The notes: a model not told the origin generated them from the letters alone. A DNA stretch of 18,348 bases from an uncultured Dorea sp. (GCA_910587575.1 CAJULU010000064.1:1-18348); one strand, 5' to 3'; positions 1 through 8,382 are shown, numbered from the stretch's first letter. Program-made: numbers and translations.

Positions 1-53
1 AATGTGCCATTTGCGGCAGTTCCCCGAAGGATTATCCTTAAGTAAAGTAAAGC

Positions 54-69
54 GGGGGTTACTACCCCC
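54..69 (-). terminator. Hairpin overlapping the parC stop codon, possible weak terminator
   Basis: On the minus strand a 6-bp G/C-rich stem (GGGGGT pairing with ACCCCC) closes a 4-base loop. The TAG stop codon of the parC-like gene lies across the junction of stem and loop. The following sequence (GCTTTACTTTACTT) is T-rich but interrupted, so this would be an imperfect intrinsic terminator. The remaining bases up to the window edge hold no gene I can support. Confidence 0.4.
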
Positions 70-2302
70 TTACCTTCGTTCCGGTTCCGTCTCTCTTGGC
101 CATCTTAAGTCGGCCAAGGGACACTTCCCGCTCTCCCACCGTGACTTTCATCTCCGATCCTTCCTCAAGAAGCCAGGCTTCCTCCACCTCGTCATTCTTA
201 CACAGCTTGATTCCACGCACTCCGATGGCGGCCTTCTTCTTCTCCGCCACTTCCTCAGCCGCAAATTTTAAGAAATATCCGTCCTTTGTCTTAAGAACCA
301 CGCTCTGGTTCTCGCTGATGACCCCTACGGCAGTCACCATATCCTCATTCTGCAGCTTGGTGGCCGCAATCGAACGCTTTGCCACCTGGAATTCATTGCC
401 GTCCACCTTTTTGACCATCCCCTGTTTCGTGGCAAAAAACAGCCTGGAATAACGCATCTGTTCCGAATCGCAGATATAGACAATCTCTTCCTGTGTGCTG
501 TCATAATTGCTTACATTGTCTATGGGAATGCCCTTGTCCCGGAACTTTCCGTAAGGCAGGTCCAGAACCTTGATCTGATGCATTTTCCCCGTATTGGTAA
601 ACACACAGATCTTTCCCGTGTTCATGCAGGAAATGATGTACTTATTCTCAGCGTCCGCCGCCTCCTTATTCCTTCCGTAAGTAGTACCGTCTACCGTCTT
701 GGCATAACCAAAGCGGTCCATCAGGAAGATTACTTCCTGCTCTTCTACTTTCTTCTCTTCGTAGACCGCCTCTTCTGCATTCTCCACCACGGTACGGCGT
801 TTCCGGGCAAATTCCTTTTTCAGCCTGTCCAGGTCTTCGATAATGACCTCTGCCATAGAATCATAATTGTTCAGAATCTCCTCATAACGGGCAATCTTTC
901 CAAGGGTCTCGTCATGCTCCTTCATCAGCGCCTCAATCTCCAGACCGATCAGCTTGTACAGACGCATTTCCAGAATCGCCGTTGCCTGGCGTTCCGTAAA
1001 GCGGAGCATGGATGCCATTTTCCTGGAAATCTTCGTCTTAAACTGGATATTCTCCGTCACTCCCTGGGTCAGACAGGCCTTTGCATCTTTCACGGACCGG
1101 CTTCCCCGCAGAATCTCTATAATTAAGTCAATCACATCACAGGCCTTGATCAGCCCTTCCTGGATCTCCTTCTTATCCATCTCTTTGTTCAGAAGATTCT
1201 GATATTTCCTGGTAGCCATCTCAAACTGGAAATCCACATGGTGCTCAATGATCTTCTTAAGACCCATGGTCTCCGGCCTTCCGTCAGCCACCGCAAGCAT
1301 ATTGACCCCGAAGGTATCCTCAAGCCGGGTCTTCTTATAGAGCATATTCGTGAGGTTCTCAATATCTGCTCCCCGTTTCAGTTCGATGACAATCCTTATG
1401 CCCTCTTTGGACGACTGGTTGGAGATGTCCACAATGTCGCTGGTCTTCTTCGATTCCACCAGGGCACAGACATCATTTAAGAACTTACCGATTCCCGCAC
1501 CGATCATGGTGTAAGGAATCTCTGTAATGACCAGACGGCTCTTGCCGCCTTTTGCGTCCTCCACCTCTACCTTGCCCCGGATCTTGATCTTGCCGGTTCC
1601 CTTTTCGTAGATGTCCGGAAGGTCGTCCTTGTTTACCACGATGCCGCCCGTGGGAAAATCCGGCCCCTTGATATAGCGCAGAAGCTGCCTGGTGCTGATA
1701 TCATCATTCTTCATATGCGCCTTCACCGCATCAATTACTTCGCCAAGGTTGTGAGTCGGGATGCTGGTGGCCATTCCCACGGCAATCCCTTCCGCACCAT
1801 TGACCAGCAGATTGGGAAGACGCACCGGAAGTACCTCCGGCTCTTTCTCCGTCTCATCGAAGTTTGGCACAAAATCTACGATATCCTTATCCAGATCCGC
1901 CAGATAAGCCTCCTGGGTCACCTTGGCCAGCCGGGCTTCCGTGTAACGCATGGCGGCGGCGCCGTCGCCTTCAATTGAGCCGAAATTTCCGTGGCCGTCA
2001 ACCAGAATCATACCCTTTTTAAATTCCTGGGCCATGACCACCAGCGCCTCGTAGATGGAACTGTCGCCGTGGGGATGGTATTTACCCATGGTATCGCCTA
2101 CGATACGGGCACATTTCCGGTAGGGCCTGTCGTAGCGTATTCCTAATTCATACATGTCATAGAGCGTGCGGCGCTGGACCGGCTTTAAGCCGTCCCGGAC
2201 ATCCGGCAGGGCGCGGGCAATGATCACGCTCATGGCATAGTCAATATATGATTTCTTCATCACGTCCGAGTATTCGGTTCTGATAATCTGTGAATCCTGC
2301 AT
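62..2302 (-). CDS. parC: Type IIA DNA topoisomerase subunit A (ParC-like; topoisomerase IV or divergent gyrase A)
   Basis: This is the DNA cleavage and rejoining subunit of a type IIA topoisomerase. With the ATPase subunit encoded at 3965-5884 it would decatenate and relax chromosomal DNA. The N-terminal winged-helix domain carries the AMSVIIARALPDVRDGLKPV signature (about residues 23-42) and the catalytic tyrosine Y120 in AAAMRYTEARL. The quinolone-pocket segment HGDSSIYE keeps Ser81 and Glu85, the usual susceptible-type residues. A central coiled-coil region (about 370-500) is followed by a C-terminal beta-pinwheel domain (about 520-746). At 746 aa it is shorter than typical GyrA. The QRRGGKG GyrA box is not present in its normal place, which favours ParC, but the extreme C-terminus has a basic glycine-containing stretch (KRDGTGTKVRG). 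The ATG has an AGGAG ribosome binding site. The AAA ATPase gene ends 19 bases upstream. Family certain; ParC versus GyrA paralogue less so. Confidence 0.9.
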   Translation of the reverse strand: MQDSQIIRTEYSDVMKKSYIDYAMSVIIARALPDVRDGLKPVQRRTLYDMYELGIRYDRPYRKCARIVGDTMGKYHPHGDSSIYEALVVMAQEFKKGMILVDGHGNFGSIEGDGAAAMRYTEARLAKVTQEAYLADLDKDIVDFVPNFDETEKEPEVLPVRLPNLLVNGAEGIAVGMATSIPTHNLGEVIDAVKAHMKNDDISTRQLLRYIKGPDFPTGGIVVNKDDLPDIYEKGTGKIKIRGKVEVEDAKGGKSRLVITEIPYTMIGAGIGKFLNDVCALVESKKTSDIVDISNQSSKEGIRIVIELKRGADIENLTNMLYKKTRLEDTFGVNMLAVADGRPETMGLKKIIEHHVDFQFEMATRKYQNLLNKEMDKKEIQEGLIKACDVIDLIIEILRGSRSVKDAKACLTQGVTENIQFKTKISRKMASMLRFTERQATAILEMRLYKLIGLEIEALMKEHDETLGKIARYEEILNNYDSMAEVIIEDLDRLKKEFARKRRTVVENAEEAVYEEKKVEEQEVIFLMDRFGYAKTVDGTTYGRNKEAADAENKYIISCMNTGKICVFTNTGKMHQIKVLDLPYGKFRDKGIPIDNVSNYDSTQEEIVYICDSEQMRYSRLFFATKQGMVKKVDGNEFQVAKRSIAATKLQNEDMVTAVGVISENQSVVLKTKDGYFLKFAAEEVAEKKKAAIGVRGIKLCKNDEVEEAWLLEEGSEMKVTVGEREVSLGRLKMAKRDGTGTKVRG

Positions 2303-2321
2303 CTTATTCTCCTATTCTAAA

Positions 2322-3926
2322 TTACACGACAGCCTCCACCAGAAGTTTGTCACCAATCACAATCTCTTTCATTCCAATCTCTTTTTTCTGGTTAAAATTG
2401 AAGCTAAGCATATATCCTTTTTTCTGCTGATAGTCATCCAGATAGCGGACAAGCTGTTTTTCACCCCGGTTATTGTATTCCCTGCCATGCCAGATTTTCA
2501 TCTCGATTACAAACTGTTCTCCATGGTAATCCACAATCACATCCGTACGTCCAAGGCTTCTGGTACGGGATTCAATATAATAGTTTCCGGTTCCATTGAT
2601 AATCGGACGCAGGTAAAGCAGAAAATAACTCCTCCCTTCCTCTTCCTTGAACCGGTCTTCCCGGTCTCCATAGAGTTCATGAAAATGCTCCACAAATTTC
2701 TCAAGGATTCTCCTCATATTCAGATGTCCATCCACAATAAACTGATTCTTATCCTGCAGGGATGCCTTATAAATATCCAGTTTCTGCATTTGAGACTCTG
2801 CCAGATATCTGTTATATAAACGCATTTCAAATATCCGGTTTGCAATCTCTACCGTTCCGTTCTGATTTCTGATAAAGCCAAACATCGTAGCCATATCCAT
2901 ATCCGGATTGTCCGAATCATAGGCAATCGTTTTCCCCGTGAACAACAGTGCCCGAAGCATGGAATCCAGCGCCGGATAACGCATAAGCTTACCTGTAAAG
3001 GACTCAAACAAGGTATTCTTCTCTGACAGAATCAGCCTTACCGCCTCATGGAATCCAGCTTTGGTCCATGCCGCAGATTTGGTCCCGAATGCATCCTGGG
3101 CGCTTACCTCTTCATCCATCAGCTTACACAGCCTGGACACAAGAAACGGGTAACCGGAAGTATAATCTGAAAGCATTTGGGCAATCCCTTCCACATCCAT
3201 CCCTGTATGAACATCTTCTTCATAATCTGAAAGCATTCCGGCAATCTCTTTCTTTGAGAAACTCATCTCGACCTTAAAATCGGCAGCTATGTTCCACGGA
3301 CTGTTTACTTTATGCTCTTCCTGGGGACGCAGTTTTTGATTCATATTTCTGATATCGTAAACTCCTGCCAGAATGACTGAATGAAACGCAGGCTGCATAG
3401 TGCGCCTGATATAACAAGCCCTCAGCTGTGCCAGAAAATCCAGAAATACCTGGTTGTCAGATACACTGTCAACCTCATCAATCATCAGTACAATCGGTTT
3501 ATCAGATAACTTACAGATCCCGGTAAGATCTTCAAAAAGCCTTTTCAGCCTGTAGACTGCTTTCGACTCATCGATACAGTTCTGAATTCTGTCCGCAGTC
3601 ACCTTTAGTTCATTGGTAATAGTAATCTCTGTCTGGAACAGCAAACGCATAAATGTACTGGCAAATGACAAAGCAAACGTATTCTCATCCGCAAATTCTT
3701 CATTCCCAAAAGTCTGGAAATCCATGGATACCACATGATAGTCTTTCTGCAGATACTTCTCCAGGGCAATCAGAGTTGTTGTCTTGCCATATTGTCTTGC
3801 GCGGTTAATCTTGAAATAATTCTCTCCATCTACCAGAGATCTGATTTCTTCCATCCGCTTATCGAGATTTACCATATAATGTTTCCCGGGGATACACACT
3901 GCAGCCGTATTAAAAAATTTGGCCAT
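2322..3926 (-). CDS. AAA ATPase with C-terminal PD-(D/E)XK nuclease-like domain
   Basis: A 534-aa member of the large, often multicopy 'AAA-ATPase-like / DUF1703-type' family of anaerobes; cellular role unknown. The P-loop is the atypical RARQYGKTTT (residues 42-51, K48, T49). Walker B is PIVLMIDEVDS (144-154). A helical ATPase lid region with TSGYPFLVSRLCK (256-268) follows. The C-terminus carries RTDVIVDYHGEQFVIEMKIW (460-479), where D462, E475 and K477 fit a PD-(D/E)XK nuclease core, so all catalytic residues appear intact. No signal peptide or membrane span is seen. It lies in the same direction between the two topoisomerase subunits (38 bases after parE, 19 before parC) with no promoter visible in front of it. 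Sampled lines of the gene are about 37-38% GC against about 50% or more in the flanking topoisomerase genes, which suggests acquisition. AAGGA lies about 14 bases before the ATG, a long spacing. Confidence 0.85.
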   Translation of the reverse strand: MAKFFNTAAVCIPGKHYMVNLDKRMEEIRSLVDGENYFKINRARQYGKTTTLIALEKYLQKDYHVVSMDFQTFGNEEFADENTFALSFASTFMRLLFQTEITITNELKVTADRIQNCIDESKAVYRLKRLFEDLTGICKLSDKPIVLMIDEVDSVSDNQVFLDFLAQLRACYIRRTMQPAFHSVILAGVYDIRNMNQKLRPQEEHKVNSPWNIAADFKVEMSFSKKEIAGMLSDYEEDVHTGMDVEGIAQMLSDYTSGYPFLVSRLCKLMDEEVSAQDAFGTKSAAWTKAGFHEAVRLILSEKNTLFESFTGKLMRYPALDSMLRALLFTGKTIAYDSDNPDMDMATMFGFIRNQNGTVEIANRIFEMRLYNRYLAESQMQKLDIYKASLQDKNQFIVDGHLNMRRILEKFVEHFHELYGDREDRFKEEEGRSYFLLYLRPIINGTGNYYIESRTRSLGRTDVIVDYHGEQFVIEMKIWHGREYNNRGEKQLVRYLDDYQQKKGYMLSFNFNQKKEIGMKEIVIGDKLLVEAVV

Positions 3927-3964
3927 ATTTTCGCACTCAGTCCTTTCTGGTCTTCTCAGATCCC

Positions 3965-5884
3965 TTAAATATCCAGCTGCGCCTCTGTCGCATTCTCATA
4001 GATAAACGTCCGTCTCGGCGGCACTTCTGTCCCCATCAGCATCTCTGTCACCCCGGACGCCATCCTGGCATCCTCAATCTCCACCAGCTTCAGAAGCCGT
4101 GTCTCGGGGTTCAGCGTCGTCTCCCACAACTGGTCCGCATCCATCTCACCAAGCCCCTTATACCTCTGCAGCGTAAACGGCCCCTCATGGGTCCTGCGGT
4201 ATCTCTCCAGCGCCTTATCGTCATAGAGATACTCTTCTTCCCCCTTCTTAGGCATAGCCTTATACAAAGGCGGCATGGCAATATAGACATGTCCCTCAAA
4301 AATCAGTTCCGGCATAAACCGGTAGAACAGCGTCAGAAGCAGCGTAGAAATATGAGCCCCGTCCACGTCCGCATCCGCCATGATAATAATCTTGTCATAC
4401 CGGAGCTTACTGATATCAAAGTCATTTCCATACCCTTCCGAGAATCCGCAGCCAAAGGCATTAATCATGGTCTTGATCTCCGCATTGGCCAGCACTTTGT
4501 CAATACTCGCCTTCTCCACATTCAGAATCTTCCCCCGGATCGGCAGAATCGCCTGGTACATCCGGTCCCTGGCAGTCTTGGCAGACCCGCCGGCAGAATC
4601 TCCCTCCACAATAAAAATCTCACATTTCTTGGCATCCCGGCTCTCGCAGTTGGCCAGCTTACCATTGCTGTCAAAAGAATACTTCTGCTTCGTCAGAAGG
4701 TTGGTCTTGGCCCTCTCCTCCGTCTTACGGATCTTGGCCGCCTTCTCCGCACAGCCGATCACCTTCTTCAGATTCTCAAGGTTCCGGTCAAAATACCGGA
4801 TAATCTCGTCATTGGTCACCTTACTGCAGGCCTTGGCCGCATCCGGGTTGTCCAGCTTCGTCTTGGTCTGCCCCTCGAACCGGGGATCCGGATGCTTGAT
4901 GGACACGATTGCCGTCATGCCGTTGCGCACATCGGCCCCCGTGAAATTCGTATCCTTCTCCTTTAAAATCCCAAGTTCCCTGGCATACTGGTTGATCACC
5001 GTAGTAAAGGTGGTCTTGAACCCGGTCAGATGGGTTCCGCCCTCCGCATTGTAAATATTGTTGCAGAAGCCAAGAACATTTTCATGGAACTCATTCACGT
5101 ACTGGAACGCAGCCTCCACCTCGATCCCTTCTGCCTCCCCTTTCAGATACACGGGATCGTGTACCGGCTCCTTCTTGGAATTCAGCTCTCTGATAAACCC
5201 CAAGATTCCGTCCGGCTCATGGTAGACAATATGCTCCGCCTCGCTTCCCCTTTTATCATCAAACACAATCGTAAGAGCCGGGTTCAGATAAGCCGTCTCA
5301 TGCATACGGCTCTTCACCTCATCCGCCCGGAACCTGGTCTTCTCAAAGATCGTATCGTCTGGAAGGAAATTCACCTTCGTGCCGGTCTTCCTCGTCTTCC
5401 CGGTCTTAGGAAGCAGCCCGTCCTCAAGTTCAACCACCGGCTTCCCTCTCTCATAGCGGTCGTGATGGACATACCCCTCCCGGCTGATCTCCACATCCAT
5501 GTAGACAGAAAGGGCATTCACCACCGAAGAACCCACGCCGTGAAGCCCTCCGCTTGTCTTATAGGCAGTGTCGTCAAACTTCCCGCCTGCGTGCAGCGTG
5601 GTATAGACTACCCGCGCCGCCGGCACTCCGGTGGCATGCATTCCCACCGGCACGCCTCTCCCGTTATCGATGACCGTTGCCGATCCGTCCTTTTCCAGCG
5701 TCACACGGATCTCCGAACAGAACCCCGCCAGATGTTCATCTACCGCATTATCCACAATCTCATAAATCAAGTGGTTCAACCCCTTGGTTGACACGCTCCC
5801 GATATACATTCCCGGTCTCTTCCGTACTGCTTCCAGCCCTTCCAGTATGGCAATACTATCTGCATCATATGTATTCTTTGCCAT
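3965..5884 (-). CDS. parE: Type IIA DNA topoisomerase subunit B (ParE-like; topoisomerase IV or gyrase B paralogue)
   Basis: This is the ATP-hydrolysing subunit that captures and passes the transported DNA duplex, partner of the subunit at 62-2302. I chose the ATG at 5884 (639 aa) because AAAGGA sits 9-12 bases upstream and the protein then begins MAKNTYDADSI, as the family usually does; a longer frame to 5926 lacks such a site. The GHKL ATPase domain shows EIVDNAVDE (42-50, E42 and N46), DNGRGVPV (73-80) and SGGLHGVGSSVVNALS (111-126). The TOPRIM domain shows EGDSAGGSAK (427-436) and DADVDG (504-509). The tail has YKGLGEMDADQLWETT (575-590). Length fits ParE or short GyrB without the 170-residue insert of E. 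coli GyrB. The segment QAILPIRGKILNVEKA resembles GyrB as much as ParE, so the exact name rests on gene context. Transcribed from a promoter at 5927-5955. Confidence 0.9.
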   Translation of the reverse strand: MAKNTYDADSIAILEGLEAVRKRPGMYIGSVSTKGLNHLIYEIVDNAVDEHLAGFCSEIRVTLEKDGSATVIDNGRGVPVGMHATGVPAARVVYTTLHAGGKFDDTAYKTSGGLHGVGSSVVNALSVYMDVEISREGYVHHDRYERGKPVVELEDGLLPKTGKTRKTGTKVNFLPDDTIFEKTRFRADEVKSRMHETAYLNPALTIVFDDKRGSEAEHIVYHEPDGILGFIRELNSKKEPVHDPVYLKGEAEGIEVEAAFQYVNEFHENVLGFCNNIYNAEGGTHLTGFKTTFTTVINQYARELGILKEKDTNFTGADVRNGMTAIVSIKHPDPRFEGQTKTKLDNPDAAKACSKVTNDEIIRYFDRNLENLKKVIGCAEKAAKIRKTEERAKTNLLTKQKYSFDSNGKLANCESRDAKKCEIFIVEGDSAGGSAKTARDRMYQAILPIRGKILNVEKASIDKVLANAEIKTMINAFGCGFSEGYGNDFDISKLRYDKIIIMADADVDGAHISTLLLTLFYRFMPELIFEGHVYIAMPPLYKAMPKKGEEEYLYDDKALERYRRTHEGPFTLQRYKGLGEMDADQLWETTLNPETRLLKLVEIEDARMASGVTEMLMGTEVPPRRTFIYENATEAQLDI

Positions 5885-5926
5885 ATTATCAGATCCTTTC
5901 TTTGTAAATATTTCCACACCTTCCAC

Positions 5927-5955
5927 ATCTTAACACAAAATATGGCATTGTTCAA
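5927..5955 (-). promoter_or_regulatory. Sigma-A-type promoter for the parE operon
   Basis: On the minus strand TTGAAC (5950-5955) and TAAGAT (5927-5932) are separated by exactly 17 bases. They lie about 45 bases upstream of the chosen parE ATG, in the short gap after spoIIP. No terminator hairpin is visible between the spoIIP stop and this promoter. Confidence 0.6.
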
Positions 5956-5962
5956 ACACAAT

Positions 5963-7150
5963 TTATTTTGTAAGCACCGTATCTAGTACGTCTGCCAGAT
6001 AAGTTACCGCATTGCGCATCTCCTCCACCGTATTCGTCTGTGCCCCTGCCTCAATCAGAAGGGTCTTTGGTTTAAAATGCATATTGTACCGGTACCCCTT
6101 CAGATAAATATGCCTGGTAAACCCCGGGTACTTTTCAAGTGCGGCAAGCTGCATCTGCAGGGAAAAAGCCAGATTGTCCTGGATATACGGGTTGGCAAGA
6201 TAACCGATATTGCCGTTTGCCTTGGTGCGGCTCATCCCGTTAAAAAACATGATCTGGGCAGTCTGCTTTCCGTTGATTTCCGTCACCAGATGGGTCTGCT
6301 CTCCCACCCCGTCCCGGTGAAGGTCAATGACGACCTCGATACTGGGATTCTCATCAAGGATCTTCTGAATCTCAGGCTCTGCCAGATCGTAAGCCATACT
6401 CCGGTCCAGTTTCCCGTCCACCATGTCATAGACTCCCTTGTGATGGATGGTCTGGATCTTGTATGTATCATTCAGCAGGTCTGTCAGCAGATTCCCCATC
6501 CCCACAATCGTTGTGCTCTCATCCCCCGGCACAGAATCAGCGAACGCCTCCTGGGAATGGGTATGATAGATCAGCACCTTCGGGCCTTTTTTCGACTGGT
6601 CAATCTTCATATCCTTTCCCAGAAGGACCTGGGCATTGAGCAGTTCCGGATCTGCCATGGTGCTGGAGTCAACCGTGTAAAAGGTGCCCAGAAGATACTC
6701 ATAGTTCATCATTTTCTCCATAGATGTGTCAATCTGCGGTGCAGTGGTCTGAACCACCTCCTGCTCCTGTCCATCTTTTGGCACCAGCTTCCCGTTCTCA
6801 TCCACCATGTTCTCATCATTGGCCTGGTTTGCAAGAATCATCTGGTAGGTCTCCTGATCCTCCACATCGGTACAGGCAGCGGATTTCTCCATCATGTAAG
6901 TACCCAGTGGAATCCACTCCATGGCAGTCTGCGTAATCCAGTCCGCCAGCGATCCGCCGTTTCCGTCTTCCACATAAACGAATCCTGTCAGAAATGTCTT
7001 CTTGGCCTGCTCCATCAGAAACCGGTTCAGTTTTGTCTGCCTGGCCTGCTCCGGTTTCAGAGGCAGGGAAATGTTCACACAGGTATAGACTGCCAGAATC
7101 CCCAGGATGACAGCAATCAATATCTGGCTGATCTGCTTTCTTCGCTCCAC
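5963..7150 (-). CDS. spoIIP: Stage II sporulation protein P (SpoIIP)
   Basis: Peptidoglycan amidase/endopeptidase of the SpoIID-SpoIIM-SpoIIP machine that thins and remodels septal wall during forespore engulfment. The protein has a short basic N-terminus, one membrane segment (about residues 8-28) and a long linker. The catalytic SpoIIP domain follows, with VLIYHTHSQEAF (192-203), IDLHRDG (275-281) and MHFKPKTLLIEAGAQTNT (357-374). The histidines and glutamate of these motifs are the expected zinc ligands. The start codon is GTG, supported by GGAG at 7158-7161 with 7-base spacing; two nearby ATGs are out of frame. It follows gpr by 41 bases, the same gpr-spoIIP order known from Bacillus, so expression in the early forespore/mother cell stage is expected. 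The gene after it here is parE rather than lepA, its usual neighbour in Bacillus. Confidence 0.95.
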   Translation of the reverse strand: MERRKQISQILIAVILGILAVYTCVNISLPLKPEQARQTKLNRFLMEQAKKTFLTGFVYVEDGNGGSLADWITQTAMEWIPLGTYMMEKSAACTDVEDQETYQMILANQANDENMVDENGKLVPKDGQEQEVVQTTAPQIDTSMEKMMNYEYLLGTFYTVDSSTMADPELLNAQVLLGKDMKIDQSKKGPKVLIYHTHSQEAFADSVPGDESTTIVGMGNLLTDLLNDTYKIQTIHHKGVYDMVDGKLDRSMAYDLAEPEIQKILDENPSIEVVIDLHRDGVGEQTHLVTEINGKQTAQIMFFNGMSRTKANGNIGYLANPYIQDNLAFSLQMQLAALEKYPGFTRHIYLKGYRYNMHFKPKTLLIEAGAQTNTVEEMRNAVTYLADVLDTVLTK

Positions 7151-7157
7151 ATCATCA

Positions 7158-7161
7158 CTCC
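7158..7161 (-). promoter_or_regulatory. Ribosome binding site deciding the spoIIP GTG start
   Basis: GGAG lies 7 bases before the in-frame GTG at 7150. Overlapping ATG codons just upstream (ATGATG) are in another frame and would not give SpoIIP. Confidence 0.7.
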
Positions 7162-7191
7162 ATCTGCATATTCCTCATGTTATCCTTAACA

Positions 7192-8181
7192 CTATATGAC
7201 ACCCATTTCCTGATTATGTGCATGTCCTTTTGAAAAAAGCATGTTCAGCGCCTCTGAGATGGTGTAGCTGATCCGCTTTACCGTCTCGTCAATATCCTTG
7301 GGCGTCACGAACAGCCCGTTCAGATGGGGAGAAATCAGCTCCTTCACCAGTTCGTACTTCTCTGCAGCATTATACCCCTGCATGACCACGCCCACCCCGC
7401 GCAGTGTCTCCGAACTTTCCAGGGCCAGGATCAGATTCTCCATGGTATCATTGACAATGGTTGCCGCATCTACCACCGTCGGGACACCGATTGCCAGAAC
7501 CGGGATTCCTACCGTATCTTCGGTAATGGCGTTGCGGTGGTTCCCCACGCCGGATCCCGGATTGATCCCCGTATCCGTGATCTGGATCGTACGGTTCAGC
7601 CTCTTAGAACTTCTTGCCGCCAGCGCATCCACCGCAATCATCATATCCGGCTTCGTTTCCCGGACGATTCCCTTGATGATCTCCACCGTCTCCATTCCCG
7701 TCTGCGCCATAACGCCGGGTACAATGGCGCTCACCAGGCGCACATCTTCCTCACCCATGGCATATTTCCCGTATTCCTTCACAATATGCCTGGTAATGTT
7801 CAGATTATCCACCACATAAGGTCCCAGGGCATCCGGTGTCACCTTGCGGTTTCCAAGCCCCACCACCAGAATCGAGTAATCCTCCTTATCCTTCTTAATG
7901 AAACGGGCCAGAAACTTTGCAAGTTCCTTCGAGATCTCATCATGATAATCCTCGTCGGGAACCGCCATGTTAGGCGCTTCCATGGTAATATAAGTGCCAA
8001 CCGGCTTTTTCATGACCTTTGCACCATTCTCCGTCTCGATCCTGACGGTCGTCACCTTAATCTCCCGTTCCTCGTCATAGTCCTCTTTCAGAGAAACCCC
8101 CTGAACCTCCACGTTGTCCGATTCAAACCGCTCCTTATCCTCCAGAGCAAGATCCGTCCTGATGCTATACTTTTCAATCAT
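7192..8181 (-). CDS. gpr: Spore germination protease GPR
   Basis: Endopeptidase of MEROPS family A25 that degrades small acid-soluble spore proteins during the first minutes of germination. It is made as an inactive zymogen in the forespore and self-cleaves near the N-terminus. The N-terminus MIEKYSIRTDLALE matches the propeptide and the start of the mature enzyme of the family. Further conserved stretches are ILVVGLGNRKVTPDALGP (about 104-121), SAIVPGVMAQTGMET and IAVDALAARSSKRLNRTIQ, followed by GINPGSGVGNHR. At 329 aa it is slightly shorter than the roughly 370-aa Bacillus enzyme. The ATG has GAGG about 9 bases upstream. It is divergent from rpsT across a 201-base gap and continues into spoIIP. 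I searched that gap for forespore-sigma promoter elements and found none I would defend. Confidence 0.95.
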   Translation of the reverse strand: MIEKYSIRTDLALEDKERFESDNVEVQGVSLKEDYDEEREIKVTTVRIETENGAKVMKKPVGTYITMEAPNMAVPDEDYHDEISKELAKFLARFIKKDKEDYSILVVGLGNRKVTPDALGPYVVDNLNITRHIVKEYGKYAMGEEDVRLVSAIVPGVMAQTGMETVEIIKGIVRETKPDMMIAVDALAARSSKRLNRTIQITDTGINPGSGVGNHRNAITEDTVGIPVLAIGVPTVVDAATIVNDTMENLILALESSETLRGVGVVMQGYNAAEKYELVKELISPHLNGLFVTPKDIDETVKRISYTISEALNMLFSKGHAHNQEMGVI

Positions 8182-8256
8182 CCCTTACATCCTCACTTTA
8201 TTCTTAGTCTATTAATGATTTATTGCTAGTTTTTACAATATTTTGAGAAATATGTA

Positions 8257-8285
8257 TTGACAGAAACCATTCCTTGGCCTAAAAT
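8257..8285 (+). promoter_or_regulatory. rpsT promoter
   Basis: A near-perfect housekeeping promoter: TTGACA at 8257-8262 and TAAAAT at 8280-8285 with a 17-base spacer. Initiation would fall near 8292, leaving a leader of about 90 bases before the rpsT start codon. This strength fits a ribosomal protein gene. Confidence 0.8.
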
Positions 8286-8291
8286 AAACTC

Positions 8292-8382
8292 GTGCGTTTC
8301 GTTAGAACGTCCGTGTCCGGCTCTAACGAAGTCAGTCATCGATACGAATGAATCGAAATATAAGATATTGGAGGTGGACAAA
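8292..8382 (+). promoter_or_regulatory. Structured rpsT 5' leader, candidate autoregulatory element
   Basis: Between the inferred transcription start and the TTG start the leader holds a strong inverted repeat, TTCGTTAGA (8298-8306) with TCTAACGAA (8322-8330). The 15-base loop can itself form CCG/CGG (8311-8313 with 8318-8320). A second small stem, TCGAT (8339-8343) with ATCGA (8352-8356), and a third, AATAT (8357-8361) with ATATT (8365-8369), run up to the ribosome binding site. Structure this close to the start suggests translational control by S20; that role is inference. Confidence 0.5.
8370..8377 (+). promoter_or_regulatory. Ribosome binding site deciding the rpsT TTG start
   Basis: GGAGGTGG lies 5 bases before TTG at 8383. 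There is no ATG in the frame between this site and the conserved ANIKSAKKR N-terminus, so TTG is the start. Confidence 0.85.

Noticed and set aside
4187..4966. Long plus-strand open frames opposite parE (also 4380-5054 and 5030-5791)
   Set aside because: They are antisense shadows of a conserved gene caused by its codon bias; the products have no domain features.
5885..5926. Fourteen-residue N-terminal extension of the ParE-like protein
   Set aside because: The downstream ATG at 5884 has the better ribosome binding site and matches the family N-terminus; the extension would start close to the -10 box.
6077..7189. 370-codon plus-strand open frame opposite spoIIP
   Set aside because: SpoIIP on the other strand is certain from its catalytic motifs. 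The antisense product is rich in His and Leu with no recognisable motif.
8182..8256. Search for a forespore sigma-F or sigma-G promoter in front of gpr
   Set aside because: The region is A/T-rich with partial matches such as CATTAAT, but no correctly spaced -35/-10 pair that I can defend.
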